Notes under the pieces: model-generated
What the model was told of the DNA's origin: nothing
Seen by the model: the letters and a program-made list of their open reading frames with translations, nothing else
Databases searched by the model: none
Shown: piece after piece, positions 1-8,473 of the stretch
Numbering within the stretch: position 1 is the stretch's first letter
Layout of the letters: every line of letters begins with the position of its first letter
Source: Solirubrobacter ginsenosidimutans
Lineage (GTDB): Bacteria > Actinomycetota > Thermoleophilia > Solirubrobacterales > Solirubrobacteraceae
Assembly (NCBI RefSeq): GCF_027587205.1
Contig: NZ_JAPDOD010000014.1
Location: forward strand, 114,845 to 178,844
Reading direction: 5' to 3'
DNA: 64,000 bases
Position numbers and translations under genes: made by a program

Positions 1-1771
1 CCTTCAGCTCCGGCGTGCCGGCGGCGCCGTCGGTGGCCGAGCTCTTGGCGCCGTCGAGCAGCGTCGTCGTGTTCGTCGTGAGGTCGCGCTTGTAGAGGTT
101 CGGGGCGGCGCCGTTGTGGTCGACGAACCCCGGGACGAGGTCGGTCGCGGTGGACTCGAAGACGACGACCTTGCCGTCGGCGCTGAACAGCGCCTTGCCG
201 GGCGTGCCGTTGCTCGCCGCGCTCGCGCTGCCGGCCTTGGCGGTGACGAGCGTCGTGGCGCCGCCGTCGAGGTTGAAGACGAAGAGGTCGGGGTCCTCCT
301 CGCTCTCGTCCTGGTCGAGGACGACGTCGCCGCCGGTCGCCGAGTAGAGGATGCGGCGGCCGTCGGCGCTGATCGCCACCGGGCGGCTGTCGCCGTGCGG
401 GGTCGTGTTGAGCGTGCCCGCCTGGCGCGAGACCAGCGTCGTGTACTTCCCGTCGACGCTGCGCGCGTAGACCGCGCTGGTCCCGCGGATCGTGATCCGG
501 TCCACGACGTCGGGCGCGGTCGAGCGGAAGGCGATCGACGTGCCCTTGGCGTCGATCACCGGCGAGTCGGAGACGCCGGCCGCGATCCGGTTGTCCTTGT
601 TCGCGCTGACGAGGGCGGTCTTGCCGGCGGCGAGGTCGCGGACGAAGACGTCGCTCTTGCCGTTGGCGTCGTCGACGCCGGCGACGAGGTTGGTCGCGTC
701 GGAGGTGAAGACGGCGTAGCGGCCCTCGGCGGAGATCAGCGCGGGGCCGGAGGTCTGGTCCGCGGTCTCGCGGGTGGTGCCCGGAAGCGCCGACATCAGC
801 TTGTTGGCGCCCTCGGCGGTGCGCACGGCCCAGTCGACGCTGCCGGTCGAGCAGCCGATCGCGCGCGGGTTCGCCGCGCCGTCGGCGTTGACGACGGTGA
901 GCTCGCCGGCGCAGGCCGGGTCGCTGGGCTTGGTGACCGTGAACGCCACCCGGGTCCCGTCCGGCGCATACGCGGGGCGGCCGGTCACGAAGCGCCCCGG
1001 CTCCACCTGATTGGACCAGAGGACGTCGGGCGCGCCGCCCGCGACCGGCCGGACCGCGAGCTGTGGCAGGCCGAAGCCGCCGCCCGGGGCGAGCGGCGTG
1101 TCGACGTAGACCACGCTGGCGCCGTCGGGCGAGAAGGCCGGGCGGTCCTGATGGCCGCTGCCGATCGTCAGCTGGCTGATCGCGTCGTTGTCGAAGTTCT
1201 TGAGGTAGACGCGCCGGTCGCCGTCGGCGTCGAGCGCGGTGAAGACGAGAAGGCGACCATCGGGCGAGTACGCCGGGTCGGCCGCGTTCTTGTAGGTCGC
1301 GGGCAGCGCGAGCTTGGCGGGCGTGCCGCCGGCGGCGGGAACCGTGAAGAGCCCTTCGGCGGCCTGGAAGGCGATCGTCTTGCCGTCGGCGCTGAACGCG
1401 GGCCGCGCGAGGTCGTGCAGCGTGTCCCCCGCCTGCGCCACGGTCTTCGGGTCCCCCTGCTGCGCGCGGGCGTCGATGACCCCGATGCGCGTCGCGTCAC
1501 CCGCGACCGCGACCTTGCGCCCGTCGGGCGAGTACGCCGGGTCGCTGAGCTTCAGCGCACTCCAGTCGCCCCCGCGCGTGTAGGCCTCCGTGCCCCGGGT
1601 GCCGTCTCCCTCGACGGTCTTGATGCTGCTGTCGCTCGGGGTGAAGGCGATCCGGCCCGCCAGCCCCTGCGAGGCGGCCATGGCCGCCGAGGTGGTCAGC
1701 GCCGCGCTGAGCAGCGCGGCGAGCGCGAGGGCCAAGGCAGCCGCGCGCTCGATGCGTCGTCCGTGATTCAT
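1..1771 (-). CDS. Secreted TolB/WD40-like beta-propeller protein (3' end outside window)
   Basis: Reading starts at the ATG at 1771 and runs off the left edge without a stop, so at least 590 residues are present and the C-terminus is missing. The first 33 residues are a signal peptide: a charged start (MNHGRRIER) followed by an alanine/leucine core ending near AMA-AS. The mature part repeats blocks of the form DPAYSPDG, RPAFSPDG and ADPAYSPDGR, typical of the PD40/TolB-like propeller family, about six or more visible. Such proteins usually act as extracytoplasmic binding scaffolds; the ligand is unknown. It is divergent from the XRE cassette, sharing a 228-bp region rich in palindromes. The same region is open on the opposite strand, but that frame shows no protein-like pattern. 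Confidence 0.85.
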   Translation of the reverse strand, partial: MNHGRRIERAAALALALAALLSAALTTSAAMAASQGLAGRIAFTPSDSSIKTVEGDGTRGTEAYTRGGDWSALKLSDPAYSPDGRKVAVAGDATRIGVIDARAQQGDPKTVAQAGDTLHDLARPAFSADGKTIAFQAAEGLFTVPAAGGTPAKLALPATYKNAADPAYSPDGRLLVFTALDADGDRRVYLKNFDNDAISQLTIGSGHQDRPAFSPDGASVVYVDTPLAPGGGFGLPQLAVRPVAGGAPDVLWSNQVEPGRFVTGRPAYAPDGTRVAFTVTKPSDPACAGELTVVNADGAANPRAIGCSTGSVDWAVRTAEGANKLMSALPGTTRETADQTSGPALISAEGRYAVFTSDATNLVAGVDDANGKSDVFVRDLAAGKTALVSANKDNRIAAGVSDSPVIDAKGTSIAFRSTAPDVVDRITIRGTSAVYARSVDGKYTTLVSRQAGTLNTTPHGDSRPVAISADGRRILYSATGGDVVLDQDESEEDPDLFVFNLDGGATTLVTAKAGSASAASNGTPGKALFSADGKVVVFESTATDLVPGFVDHNGAAPNLYKRDLTTNTTTLLDGAKSSATDGAAGTPELK

Positions 1772-1820
1772 CGAGGCGGCAGCTTGTTGAGGCCGCCTTG
1801 ACCGCACCTTGACGCGGCGT

Positions 1821-1904
1821 TTAGGAACGTTGCCGCGACCTTGCCGGCCGGCAAGCGCGACAGCGCAACACCTCGTTCCTAACCCTCATCTACAGGGTTA
1901 GGAA
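1821..1904. promoter_or_regulatory. Candidate operator region: perfect 11-bp inverted repeat plus extra half-site
   Basis: TTCCTAACCCT (1876-1886) and AGGGTTAGGAA (1894-1904) form a perfect inverted repeat with a 7-nt spacer. A third half-site, TTAGGAACG, lies at 1821-1829 and is the exact reverse complement of CGTTCCTAA at 1874-1882. A separate 14-bp palindrome, TTGCCGGCCGGCAA, sits at 1841-1854. The cluster lies between the divergent propeller gene and the XRE gene. A natural reading is the binding site of the XRE repressor, which would make the cassette autoregulated; this is inference. Confidence 0.5.
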
Positions 1905-1999
1905 ATGCATCGTCTTTGCGCGCAACGCAACAGATCAACAACGCCCTGTTGCTAGATCGGCAACGTGCCGATATCGTGATCAGACGAAAGGGGGAGGAA

Positions 2000-2356
2000 G
2001 TGGACGGTAAGGAAACACTGGAGCTTGCGGGCCTCCGCCTCCGCGAGGAGCGTGAACGGAACGGCCTCACGCTCGACGAAGCCGCTCGGGAACTGGGGCT
2101 CGCGCACCGTTCCCAACTGTCGCGGATTGAACGAGGCGAGCGCAGCTTGGACTCAGTCGTACTAAGGCGCGCGGCATCGCTTTACGGCGTGGCGATGGAG
2201 GCCTTCTTCACACGACCGCAAACAAACGGACTTGTCGTGAAGGCGCGACGGGACGACGCGAACGTCCCCGCCGCGGACGAAATGGCACGCTGGGGTCTGC
2301 GCAAGCTCGACGAATGGCGCTTCGTGAAACGCGAGGTGGACCATCGCGGCCTCTGA
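2000..2356 (+). CDS. XRE-family HTH regulator of an ImmA/PIN cassette
   Basis: A 118-residue DNA-binding protein. An XRE/Cro-C1 helix-turn-helix occupies about residues 10-65, with the typical pattern LRLREERERNGLTLDEAA, then SQLSRIERGERS. The GTG at 2000 is chosen because a purine-rich GGGGGAGG lies directly before it, although the spacing is short. An in-frame TTG at 1916 would add 28 residues without family-like sequence and would overlap the operator-like region. It is the first gene of a three-gene cassette with an ImmA-type protease and a PIN-like protein. In related modules the XRE protein represses its own operon and acts as, or with, the antitoxin. The tail, ending KREVDHRGL, has no recognised domain. 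Confidence 0.8.
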   Translation: MDGKETLELAGLRLREERERNGLTLDEAARELGLAHRSQLSRIERGERSLDSVVLRRAASLYGVAMEAFFTRPQTNGLVVKARRDDANVPAADEMARWGLRKLDEWRFVKREVDHRGL

Positions 2357-2414
2357 GCCCGCAGCGAGGGCAGAGGGCGAGAACGCGGCGCTCGCACTGC
2401 GTCATCGCCTCGGC

Positions 2415-3215
2415 TTGGGCTTGGACGATGTCGACCTCGCGGCGATAGCCGAAGCTCGCGGAGTCCCGATCGCGTTTCATGAGTTCGGCCAGGACGCTCC
2501 GGACGGAATGTACGTCTACGACGGCGAGCAGTCGCTGATCGTCGCCAATGCTTCCAAGCTCCCCCAGCGGCAACGATTCACGGTCGCGCACGAGCTCGGG
2601 CATCACGAGCTTCACCGGTTCCGCGGGCCGCAGCAGCTCGTCGACCTCGACGTTGGCTCAGATCGGAGAGCCGACGGAACCAAGGATCTCGATGAGGTTG
2701 CCGCAAACAGCTTTGCCGCACATCTTTTGCTCCCGGCCGGAGCGATCCGGCAGGCGCTCGGAGACGTCCGCAACACCGATGTCAAGGCAGTACACATCGT
2801 GGATCTGGTCCGCCGGCATCGTGTCTCCTGGGAGATGGTCTGCTTCCGGCTCAAGAGCGAGAGCATCATCCGCCGCGTCGACCTGGACCGCTTGTTGGCC
2901 GAGCCGCGCGTTGCGATCTACGAGGCCAACGGCATCGGCCCCGCGCATTTCGCGATCGACGCGCCACGGCTGCCAGCCGCGCTCTCCCTCGGAGCCGCGA
3001 AACTCTGGGCGGGCTGGGTCATTACCGACGAGCGACTCGGCCAGATCCTCGAGCTCGACGTGGGGAGCGCTCTGGCTCAGATGCGGTCGTGGGGGATTGC
3101 CCGCGGCGATCGAGCCGAGGAAAGCGCTGCCCATGGGGCTCAACAACTCGAAGAAGCTGGAGTAGATCTCGACGCACTGGTGGCGGACCTGGCGTTTGAC
3201 GAGGACGACGCCTGA
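2415..3215 (+). CDS. ImmA/IrrE-type zinc metallopeptidase (COG2856)
   Basis: At least 266 residues. HELGH at about residues 59-63 inside AHELGHHELHRF is the gluzincin zinc site. The downstream DEVAANSFAAHLLLP block at about residues 93-107 is the family signature carrying the third ligand. ImmA/IrrE proteases cleave or inactivate a partner XRE repressor, which fits the gene just upstream. The first standard start in frame is TTG at 2415, but the frame stays open back to 2328 and its translation (ENAALALRHRLGLGL) resembles the family N-terminus. The real start may therefore be a rare codon (CTG 2397 or ATC 2343), or a frameshift or coupled start is present. The stop lies 3 bp before the PIN gene. 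Confidence 0.88.
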   Translation: MGLDDVDLAAIAEARGVPIAFHEFGQDAPDGMYVYDGEQSLIVANASKLPQRQRFTVAHELGHHELHRFRGPQQLVDLDVGSDRRADGTKDLDEVAANSFAAHLLLPAGAIRQALGDVRNTDVKAVHIVDLVRRHRVSWEMVCFRLKSESIIRRVDLDRLLAEPRVAIYEANGIGPAHFAIDAPRLPAALSLGAAKLWAGWVITDERLGQILELDVGSALAQMRSWGIARGDRAEESAAHGAQQLEEAGVDLDALVADLAFDEDDA

Positions 3216-3218
3216 CGC

Positions 3219-3869
3219 ATGGCCGGCGAGCTCTGCTTGGACACGACGCCGCTGATCCATTTCGAGCAGGCCGGGCTCCTCTCGACGCTCGAAGAGCTCT
3301 GCCAGCGGGTCGGCGAGACCTTCGCCCCGGTCACCGTCGTCGGGGAGTGGCATCCCCACGCTGTCGCCCCCGAAGGCCACGTCGTCGGCCATCCCTGGAT
3401 CACAACGGTCACGGCGGATCACCCCGCGGATCTGCGCATCGTCGCCGACCTCGGCAACCGGTACCCGACGCCTCCGAACAGGAACCAGGGCGAGATGGAT
3501 GTCGTCGCGATCTCGCACCGCCTCGGTTACACCGCGCTGATGGAAGACCTCGTCGGCTGCCGTCAGGCCGATGACTACGGGGTGCCGCACATCGCGATCG
3601 TGACGATGCTCGCCGCTGCGGTCGCTTACGAGCATGTGGAGCAGCGGACGGCGTGGCGTGTGCACCGAGACGTCGAAGCCACCCGCGGGACGTATCACTC
3701 AATCCTTCTCGCGGACTCGATCGCGAAACGCGGCTTCACCGGAGCAGTCGCCGCGTTTCGGGCGCTGCGGAGGCGACACGATCCGGGCTTCAGCGCATTC
3801 CTGGCGCTGCCGAACCGCGACGGCATCCTGCTCGCCGCGGCGCGAGCCGCGATGGACCGCGCCGGCTGA
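3219..3869 (+). CDS. PIN-like domain protein, probable toxin or effector of the cassette
   Basis: A 216-residue protein that begins with the PIN-type strand LCLDTTPLIHF (D8). Other candidate acidic residues are E92 in NQGEMDVVAI and D110 in LMEDLVGCRQADDYGV, which also has the conserved-looking R115. This order matches the PIN-like nuclease fold of the DUF3368/COG2405 kind: D, then GE, then D followed by R-x-x-A. Most PIN toxins are metal-dependent RNases. The start codon is 3 bp after the ImmA stop, so the three genes form one transcription unit. XRE-COG2856 pairs attached to variable toxins are known from comparative studies of type II toxin-antitoxin loci. Toxicity here is inference. The last 70 residues lack a recognised domain. 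Confidence 0.75.
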   Translation: MAGELCLDTTPLIHFEQAGLLSTLEELCQRVGETFAPVTVVGEWHPHAVAPEGHVVGHPWITTVTADHPADLRIVADLGNRYPTPPNRNQGEMDVVAISHRLGYTALMEDLVGCRQADDYGVPHIAIVTMLAAAVAYEHVEQRTAWRVHRDVEATRGTYHSILLADSIAKRGFTGAVAAFRALRRRHDPGFSAFLALPNRDGILLAAARAAMDRAG

Positions 3870-3894
3870 CACTCCGCGCCGACCGGGCGAAGCG

Positions 3895-4452
3895 CTAGTC
3901 CAGCAGTGTCCAGGGGTCGAAGCGGTCGATCGGGATGACCCGCGTGCGCGGCAGGGTGACCGTGAAGGCGCCGACGTCGTCTTCGAGGTCGTACAGCTCG
4001 AGACCCTCGAGGTCGGCGAGCGTGCTCGAGACCAGTTCGCGGAAGCAGATGACGCCGACCCGCCGGCCCTCGACGTGCAGCAGTGAGGCGAGCTGCGGGG
4101 CGAAGTCGCTGTCGTGGGAGGCGAGCAGCGCGTCGCCGCCGTCGGGGCGCTCGGCCAGGGCGTCGAGCGTCCGCTGGATCGCGACGTCGACGACCTTGAC
4201 CTCCGGCGGCCCGCTCAGGAGGACCGGGCGGTAGCCGATCGAGGTCAGCGCCTGCACGAAGCTCAGCGGCACTGACGCCGTCGCGTTGAGGAAGAACAAC
4301 CCGCGTGCGGGCTGGTCCCAGATCGCCCGCGCGTAGTCGAGCACGCGGTCCCACCGCGGCCGCTCCTCGGGCGCGGGGCGCCGGCCGAGCAGGCTCACAC
4401 CCAGCGTCGTGTCGATGTTCTCGCCGTCGACGAGCAGGAAGGTCTGCGCCAC
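3895..4452 (-). CDS. NYN domain protein (LabA/DUF88-type, PIN-like fold)
   Basis: A 185-residue protein. Its N-terminus, FLLVDGENID, carries the first acidic residue of the NYN fold. VVDVAIQRTLDAL and the late motif LLASHDSDFAPQL supply the others. NYN domains are predicted RNases sharing the PIN-like active site, and LabA-like members occur widely in actinobacteria. It converges on the PIN gene with a 25-bp gap, so two PIN-like proteins lie tail to tail, but its strand and separate promoter suggest it is not part of the cassette. Its start lies 56 bp beyond the M28 gene stop, after a strong hairpin, so it is probably transcribed alone. Confidence 0.82.
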   Translation of the reverse strand: MAQTFLLVDGENIDTTLGVSLLGRRPAPEERPRWDRVLDYARAIWDQPARGLFFLNATASVPLSFVQALTSIGYRPVLLSGPPEVKVVDVAIQRTLDALAERPDGGDALLASHDSDFAPQLASLLHVEGRRVGVICFRELVSSTLADLEGLELYDLEDDVGAFTVTLPRTRVIPIDRFDPWTLLD

Positions 4453-4468
4453 CGTGAGGCGGAGACTA

Positions 4469-4499
4469 ACCCGCGGGGGAGTCGGACTCCCCCGCGGGT
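4469..4499 (-). terminator. Strong hairpin terminator after the M28 peptidase gene
   Basis: Two perfect 15-bp arms, ACCCGCGGGGGAGTC (4469-4483) and GACTCCCCCGCGGGT (4485-4499), are separated by one base. The hairpin begins about 10 bp beyond the stop codon of the minus-strand M28 gene and lies before the start of the NYN gene. There is no clear T run after it, as is common for GC-rich actinobacterial terminators. Confidence 0.7.
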
Positions 4500-4508
4500 C
4501 AGAACGGC

Positions 4509-6197
4509 TTAGCGGTTGATCCGCTTCCCGTGGCCGTGCCAGCGGTCGCGGCGGTGCCGGTCAGGCTTGCCGTGGCCGCCCGGCTTGGTGCCGAACGGGT
4601 CCTTGGAGTTGGCGAAGTAGTACACGGCGTAGCTCGCCGCGCCGCCGAGCTCCTTGAGGCCCTTGAGCGAGAGGCCCTTCATCTTGCGCGCCGCCGCCTT
4701 CTTCTCGGCGTCGGTGGCGAACATCGCCAGGCCGTCCGCGCTGATCGGCGGAACGCTGGTCAGGATCGTCGACAGGTTGTCGCAGATCTGGTGGTAGCAC
4801 GGGTCCAGCCACGCGCCCTCGGCGCCGCCGTAGAGCGCGACCTGCGCGGCGGTCTTGGGCGCCTCGGCGCCGGCGAACACGCCGCCCGCGGGGATGCCGC
4901 GATCGGTGAAGCCGACGTAATCCGAGCGGCCGTCGAACGGGATCCGCTCGCTTGTGAGGCCCTGGGAGCGCAGCCAGTCGTCGTGGACCTGCTCGACCTT
5001 GCCGGAGCCCTCCGGGCCGGCCGGGTTGCCGGGGGCGTCGTCGCCGTCGCCGTCATAGACCAGGCGGGCGTAGTTGGGCGACGCGAGCATGTCGTAGTCG
5101 AGCATCACGTCGATCTTGTCCACTTCCTTCTGCGACAGGTTGTGGGCGTAGTAGGTCGAGCCCACGAGCCCGTTCTCCTCGCCGCCCCACCAGCCGAAGC
5201 GGATCTTCTGGCGCAGGTTGTAGTGGCCGTCGGCGAGCTCCTGGGCCTGGGCGAGGAGCATCGCGGTGCCGGAGCCGTCGTCGTTGATGCCCGGGCCGAA
5301 CGGCACCGAGTCCAGGTGCGCGCCGACCACGACGACGTGGTTCGGGTCGCCGCCCTTGGTCTCCGCGATCACCTGGTTGATGAAGCGGTCCGTGAAGCCG
5401 CCGTAGACCTTGAAGTCGACCTTCGGAGCCTTGCCCTGCTTGTACGCCTGCAGGAGATCGTTGCCGAGCGTGTAGCTGGAGATCACGGCGGCGATCGTCG
5501 CCGCGGGATCCGGCTGGTTGTCGACGAAGATCGGGTTCTGGCGCGCGGGCGTGTTGCCCTCGTTGTAGATGATCACGCCGGTGGCGCCCGCGGCCTGCGC
5601 GCGCTCCCACTTCTCGACGAACGGGCACGTGCCGCGCTGGACGAGCGCGACCTTGCCCGAGACGCCCGCGTAGTCGGCGTCGGCGCAGCCGCTCGCCGAG
5701 CCGCCGGTGGGCGGGTCGAGGATGCCGCCGACCGGGAAGACCGGCGCGTTGGTCAGCTCGACCGTCGGCGAGTTGGCCATCACGATGAAGTCGCTGTTCG
5801 GCGTGTCCGAATCAGCGGCCGTGCCGGGCTTGTAGGTCTTGCCGGGCGCCGGCGAGACCGAGTTCAGGACGGCCGGCTTGTTCTCCGCCCAGAACGGGAA
5901 GTTGAACGGCGTGACCTTCGGGTTGTACCCGGAGTCACGCAGCGTTTGGACGACGTAGTCCAGCGACTCCTGGTAGCCGGACGAGAAGACCTCGCGGGTG
6001 TCGTCGTTGAGCTTCCCGATCGACTCCAGCGCGACGCTGTGCTGAAGGATGTTCGGGACGGAGACGTTCTCTACGAACCGGCGCGCCCCCTGGTCGCGCG
6101 GCGTGATGTTCCCTCCTCCGCCGTCCGCGAGCGCGGTCGGCGCAAACATCAGCGTGACGGCGCAAGCGGCCGCCAGAGCCATAGGGCTCCGAGACAA
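4509..6197 (-). CDS. Secreted M28-family metalloaminopeptidase with PA domain
   Basis: A 562-residue protein. The TTG at 6197 is preferred because GAGGGGG lies about 6 bases before it; an ATG 57 bases upstream gives a worse N-terminus. A signal peptide (SRSPMALAAACAV to ALADG) is followed by a PA insert around KVALVQRGTCPFVEKW and then the M28 catalytic domain. All expected di-zinc ligands are visible: GAHLDS, INDDGSG, GGEENG, DYDML and PCYHQICDN. The family removes N-terminal amino acids from peptides outside the cell, as in the Streptomyces griseus aminopeptidase. The last 25 residues form a basic Gly/His/Arg tail, perhaps a wall anchor. The gene probably has its own promoter in the 89-bp gap to the GGDEF-EAL gene. 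Confidence 0.9.
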   Translation of the reverse strand: MSRSPMALAAACAVTLMFAPTALADGGGGNITPRDQGARRFVENVSVPNILQHSVALESIGKLNDDTREVFSSGYQESLDYVVQTLRDSGYNPKVTPFNFPFWAENKPAVLNSVSPAPGKTYKPGTAADSDTPNSDFIVMANSPTVELTNAPVFPVGGILDPPTGGSASGCADADYAGVSGKVALVQRGTCPFVEKWERAQAAGATGVIIYNEGNTPARQNPIFVDNQPDPAATIAAVISSYTLGNDLLQAYKQGKAPKVDFKVYGGFTDRFINQVIAETKGGDPNHVVVVGAHLDSVPFGPGINDDGSGTAMLLAQAQELADGHYNLRQKIRFGWWGGEENGLVGSTYYAHNLSQKEVDKIDVMLDYDMLASPNYARLVYDGDGDDAPGNPAGPEGSGKVEQVHDDWLRSQGLTSERIPFDGRSDYVGFTDRGIPAGGVFAGAEAPKTAAQVALYGGAEGAWLDPCYHQICDNLSTILTSVPPISADGLAMFATDAEKKAAARKMKGLSLKGLKELGGAASYAVYYFANSKDPFGTKPGGHGKPDRHRRDRWHGHGKRINR

Positions 6198-6264
6198 TGT
6201 GTACCCCCTCAGGTATACGGGTGAGGGCTCCCAAAGCCCTCTGAACACCCACATTACTGGTTAT

Positions 6265-6288
6265 GACTACCTGGCGTAGTAGGTAGTC
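6265..6288. promoter_or_regulatory. Inverted repeat between the GGDEF-EAL stop and the M28 promoter region
   Basis: GACTACCT (6265-6272) and AGGTAGTC (6281-6288) form perfect 8-bp arms with an 8-base spacer. The right arm overlaps the stop codon of the GGDEF-EAL gene. The position is compatible with a weak terminator for that gene or an operator for the M28 gene; the sequence does not decide. Confidence 0.4.
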
Positions 6289-8422
6289 AACGGCGCGTGA
6301 CGGAGGCGGTGCCGACCTGGCGGTCGATCGCCGCGCGCACGAGCCCGGGCAGCTGGTCGGCCGGAACGGGCGGGGAGTAGTGAAAGCCCTGGGCGAGGTC
6401 GCAGCCGATCGCCGCCAGCACCGCGCCCGAGGCGGCCGACTCGACGCCCTCGGCGACGACCCGCAGGCCGAGCGAGCGACCGAGCGCCGACGTCGAGGCC
6501 ACGATGGCCCGGTCCGCGGCGTCGCGGTCCATCGTCATCACGAACGACTTGTCGATCTTGAGCTCGTTGACCGGCAGCCGCTTGAGGTGCTCCAGCGACG
6601 AGTAGCCGGTGCCGAAGTCGTCCAGCGCGAGGCCGCAGCCGAGCTCCTTCAGGTCGGCCAGCACCTCGCCCGCGCGCTGCGGATCGTGCAGCATCAGCGA
6701 CTCGGTGACCTCGAGCGTGAGCACCTGCGGCGGTAGTCCGTGGCGCTCCAGGAGGTCCGCTACGTGACCCGGAGTGCGCAGGTCGAGCAGATTCTGCACC
6801 GCCAGGTTGACGGCGACGTGCAGGTCCAGCCCGTCGGCGCGCCAGGCGGCGAGCTGCGACAGCGCGGTCTCGAGCACGTGCAGCGTGAGCGGGCGCATCA
6901 GCGCGGTGTGCTCGGCGTGCGGCAGGAACGCGCCCGGGCCACGCAGACCGTGAACCGGATGCTGCCAGCGCACCAGCGCCTCGACCCCGGCGACCAGGCC
7001 GGTCTGCAGATCCACCTTCGGCTGGTAGTGCAGGACGAGCTCGTCGCGCTCCAACGCGCGCCGCAGCTCGGCCATCAGCGTGAGCCGTTCGCGCGAGTGG
7101 CGATCGCGCGACGGGTCGTAGGCCTGAAAGCCCGTGCGGGCCTCCTTGGCCTGGTACATCGCGACGTCGGCGCGCTGCAGCAGCGCCTCGGCGTCCACGC
7201 CGTCGTCGGGACACAACGCGGCGCCGATGCTCGCGTCCATCACGACCTCGAGCCCGTCGATCTCGAACGGCGTCTGCAGCGCGATGCCGACGCGGCGGCT
7301 GAGCTCGGTGGCCTTCGCCAGCCCGGCGCCGGGGAGCAGGAGCGCGAACTCGTCACCACCGAGGCGGGCGACGAGCCCGGCCTCCCCCACGACGTCCTGC
7401 AGCCGCGGGCCGAGCTGGGCGAGCAGGAGGTCGCCGGCGTGGTGCCCGAGCGTGTCGTTGAGCTCCTTGAAGCGGTCGAGGTCGACCATCGCGACGGCCA
7501 GCGGCGTGTCGCGGTCGCCGCCCAGCTCCTGCGCCAGGCGCTCGTGGAAGAGGCGGCGGTTGGCGAGCCCGGTGAGCTCGTCCGTCAGCGCCAGCTCGCG
7601 GCTGGCGTGCAAGGCGGTGTTCTCGACGAACGTCAGCGCCATCCGGCCGAGCACGGCGACCAGCGTCGCCGCCGACAGCCAGACCGCGGCGTCGAGCGTC
7701 CGGTGGAAGTGGTCGGCGACGAGCAGCGCGCCGACGACGAGGGCGAGCAAGGTCGGCGTGACGAGCGTCCGCCAGCCGTCGAAGGAGACCGGCCGGGGCG
7801 GCGACTCCGGGCTCCACGCGGCAGCGACGAGCGCGAACATCGACCCGATGCCGAGCAGCGGGACGAACCAGGCCTGCACCGCCCCGCCGACGCCCGCCGA
7901 GACGTGCGCCGCGTCCGCGCCGGCGCGCATCAGCACGCCCACCGCGAGCAGCAGCCAGACGGCGCGGACCCGGCCGCCGCGCAGCGTGAGCGCGACGACG
8001 ACCATGACCAGCAGCAGCACGTCCCCCATCGGGAACGCGAGCGCGATCGCGGTCTTCCAGCCGCTGCCGATATCGGCCTGGATCTCGGCGCCGAGGATGT
8101 CGGTGACGATCGCCGCCCCGCCGAGCACACCGATCGCGCCGTCCAGCCACAGCGCGGGGCCGAAGCGCGGCATCCGGGCACGCGCGAACAGCAGCGCGGC
8201 GACGATCGACGCGGGGAAGAAGACGAGCAGCATCACGTCGGCGCCCGACGGGAACGCCAGCGCTCCGGAATGCCCCGCGAGCGTGACGCTTCCGGCCGCG
8301 TTGGCACCCACCGCGACGGCCAGCGCGAGCCACGCCCAGCGGTCCTGGCGGCGCTTGACCACGCGCACCAGCATCGCCGCGGTCGCGACGAGAACCGGCA
8401 CACCGGCGAAGAGGACGTTCAC
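6287..8422 (-). CDS. Membrane GGDEF-EAL protein (c-di-GMP synthesis and hydrolysis)
   Basis: A 711-residue protein. Residues 1-270 contain about eight hydrophobic helices with short loops, a MASE-like sensor without a recognised ligand. The GGDEF domain follows with ALTDELTGLANRR and an intact GGDEF motif at residues 355-359. No RxxD product-inhibition site stands before it. The EAL domain carries EAL at 481-483 and later DDFGTGYSS, VVAEGVES and the terminal QGFHYSPP. All signature catalytic residues look intact in both domains, so the protein could make and degrade c-di-GMP, with direction set by the membrane sensor. It is the last of the minus-strand genes in this block and probably has its own promoter. 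Confidence 0.92.
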   Translation of the reverse strand: MNVLFAGVPVLVATAAMLVRVVKRRQDRWAWLALAVAVGANAAGSVTLAGHSGALAFPSGADVMLLVFFPASIVAALLFARARMPRFGPALWLDGAIGVLGGAAIVTDILGAEIQADIGSGWKTAIALAFPMGDVLLLVMVVVALTLRGGRVRAVWLLLAVGVLMRAGADAAHVSAGVGGAVQAWFVPLLGIGSMFALVAAAWSPESPPRPVSFDGWRTLVTPTLLALVVGALLVADHFHRTLDAAVWLSAATLVAVLGRMALTFVENTALHASRELALTDELTGLANRRLFHERLAQELGGDRDTPLAVAMVDLDRFKELNDTLGHHAGDLLLAQLGPRLQDVVGEAGLVARLGGDEFALLLPGAGLAKATELSRRVGIALQTPFEIDGLEVVMDASIGAALCPDDGVDAEALLQRADVAMYQAKEARTGFQAYDPSRDRHSRERLTLMAELRRALERDELVLHYQPKVDLQTGLVAGVEALVRWQHPVHGLRGPGAFLPHAEHTALMRPLTLHVLETALSQLAAWRADGLDLHVAVNLAVQNLLDLRTPGHVADLLERHGLPPQVLTLEVTESLMLHDPQRAGEVLADLKELGCGLALDDFGTGYSSLEHLKRLPVNELKIDKSFVMTMDRDAADRAIVASTSALGRSLGLRVVAEGVESAASGAVLAAIGCDLAQGFHYSPPVPADQLPGLVRAAIDRQVGTASVTRR

Positions 8423-8473
8423 TTCCTCCGGGATCGGCGCCGTGGCGCCGGACTTGATGCGCCGCGCCGGGTT

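Noticed and set aside
116..1801. Long open frame opposite the propeller gene
   Set aside because: It mirrors codon structure of the minus-strand gene; its translation is Arg/Val/Ala/Gly filler without domains. The same holds for the long open frames at 4530-6224, 6740-8839, 16001-18712, 21790-24063, 30405-32276, 32412-34985 and 34811-36826.
3895..4452. NYN gene as fourth member of the XRE-ImmA-PIN cassette
   Set aside because: It is on the opposite strand with its own upstream region after a strong terminator; adjacency alone is not enough.
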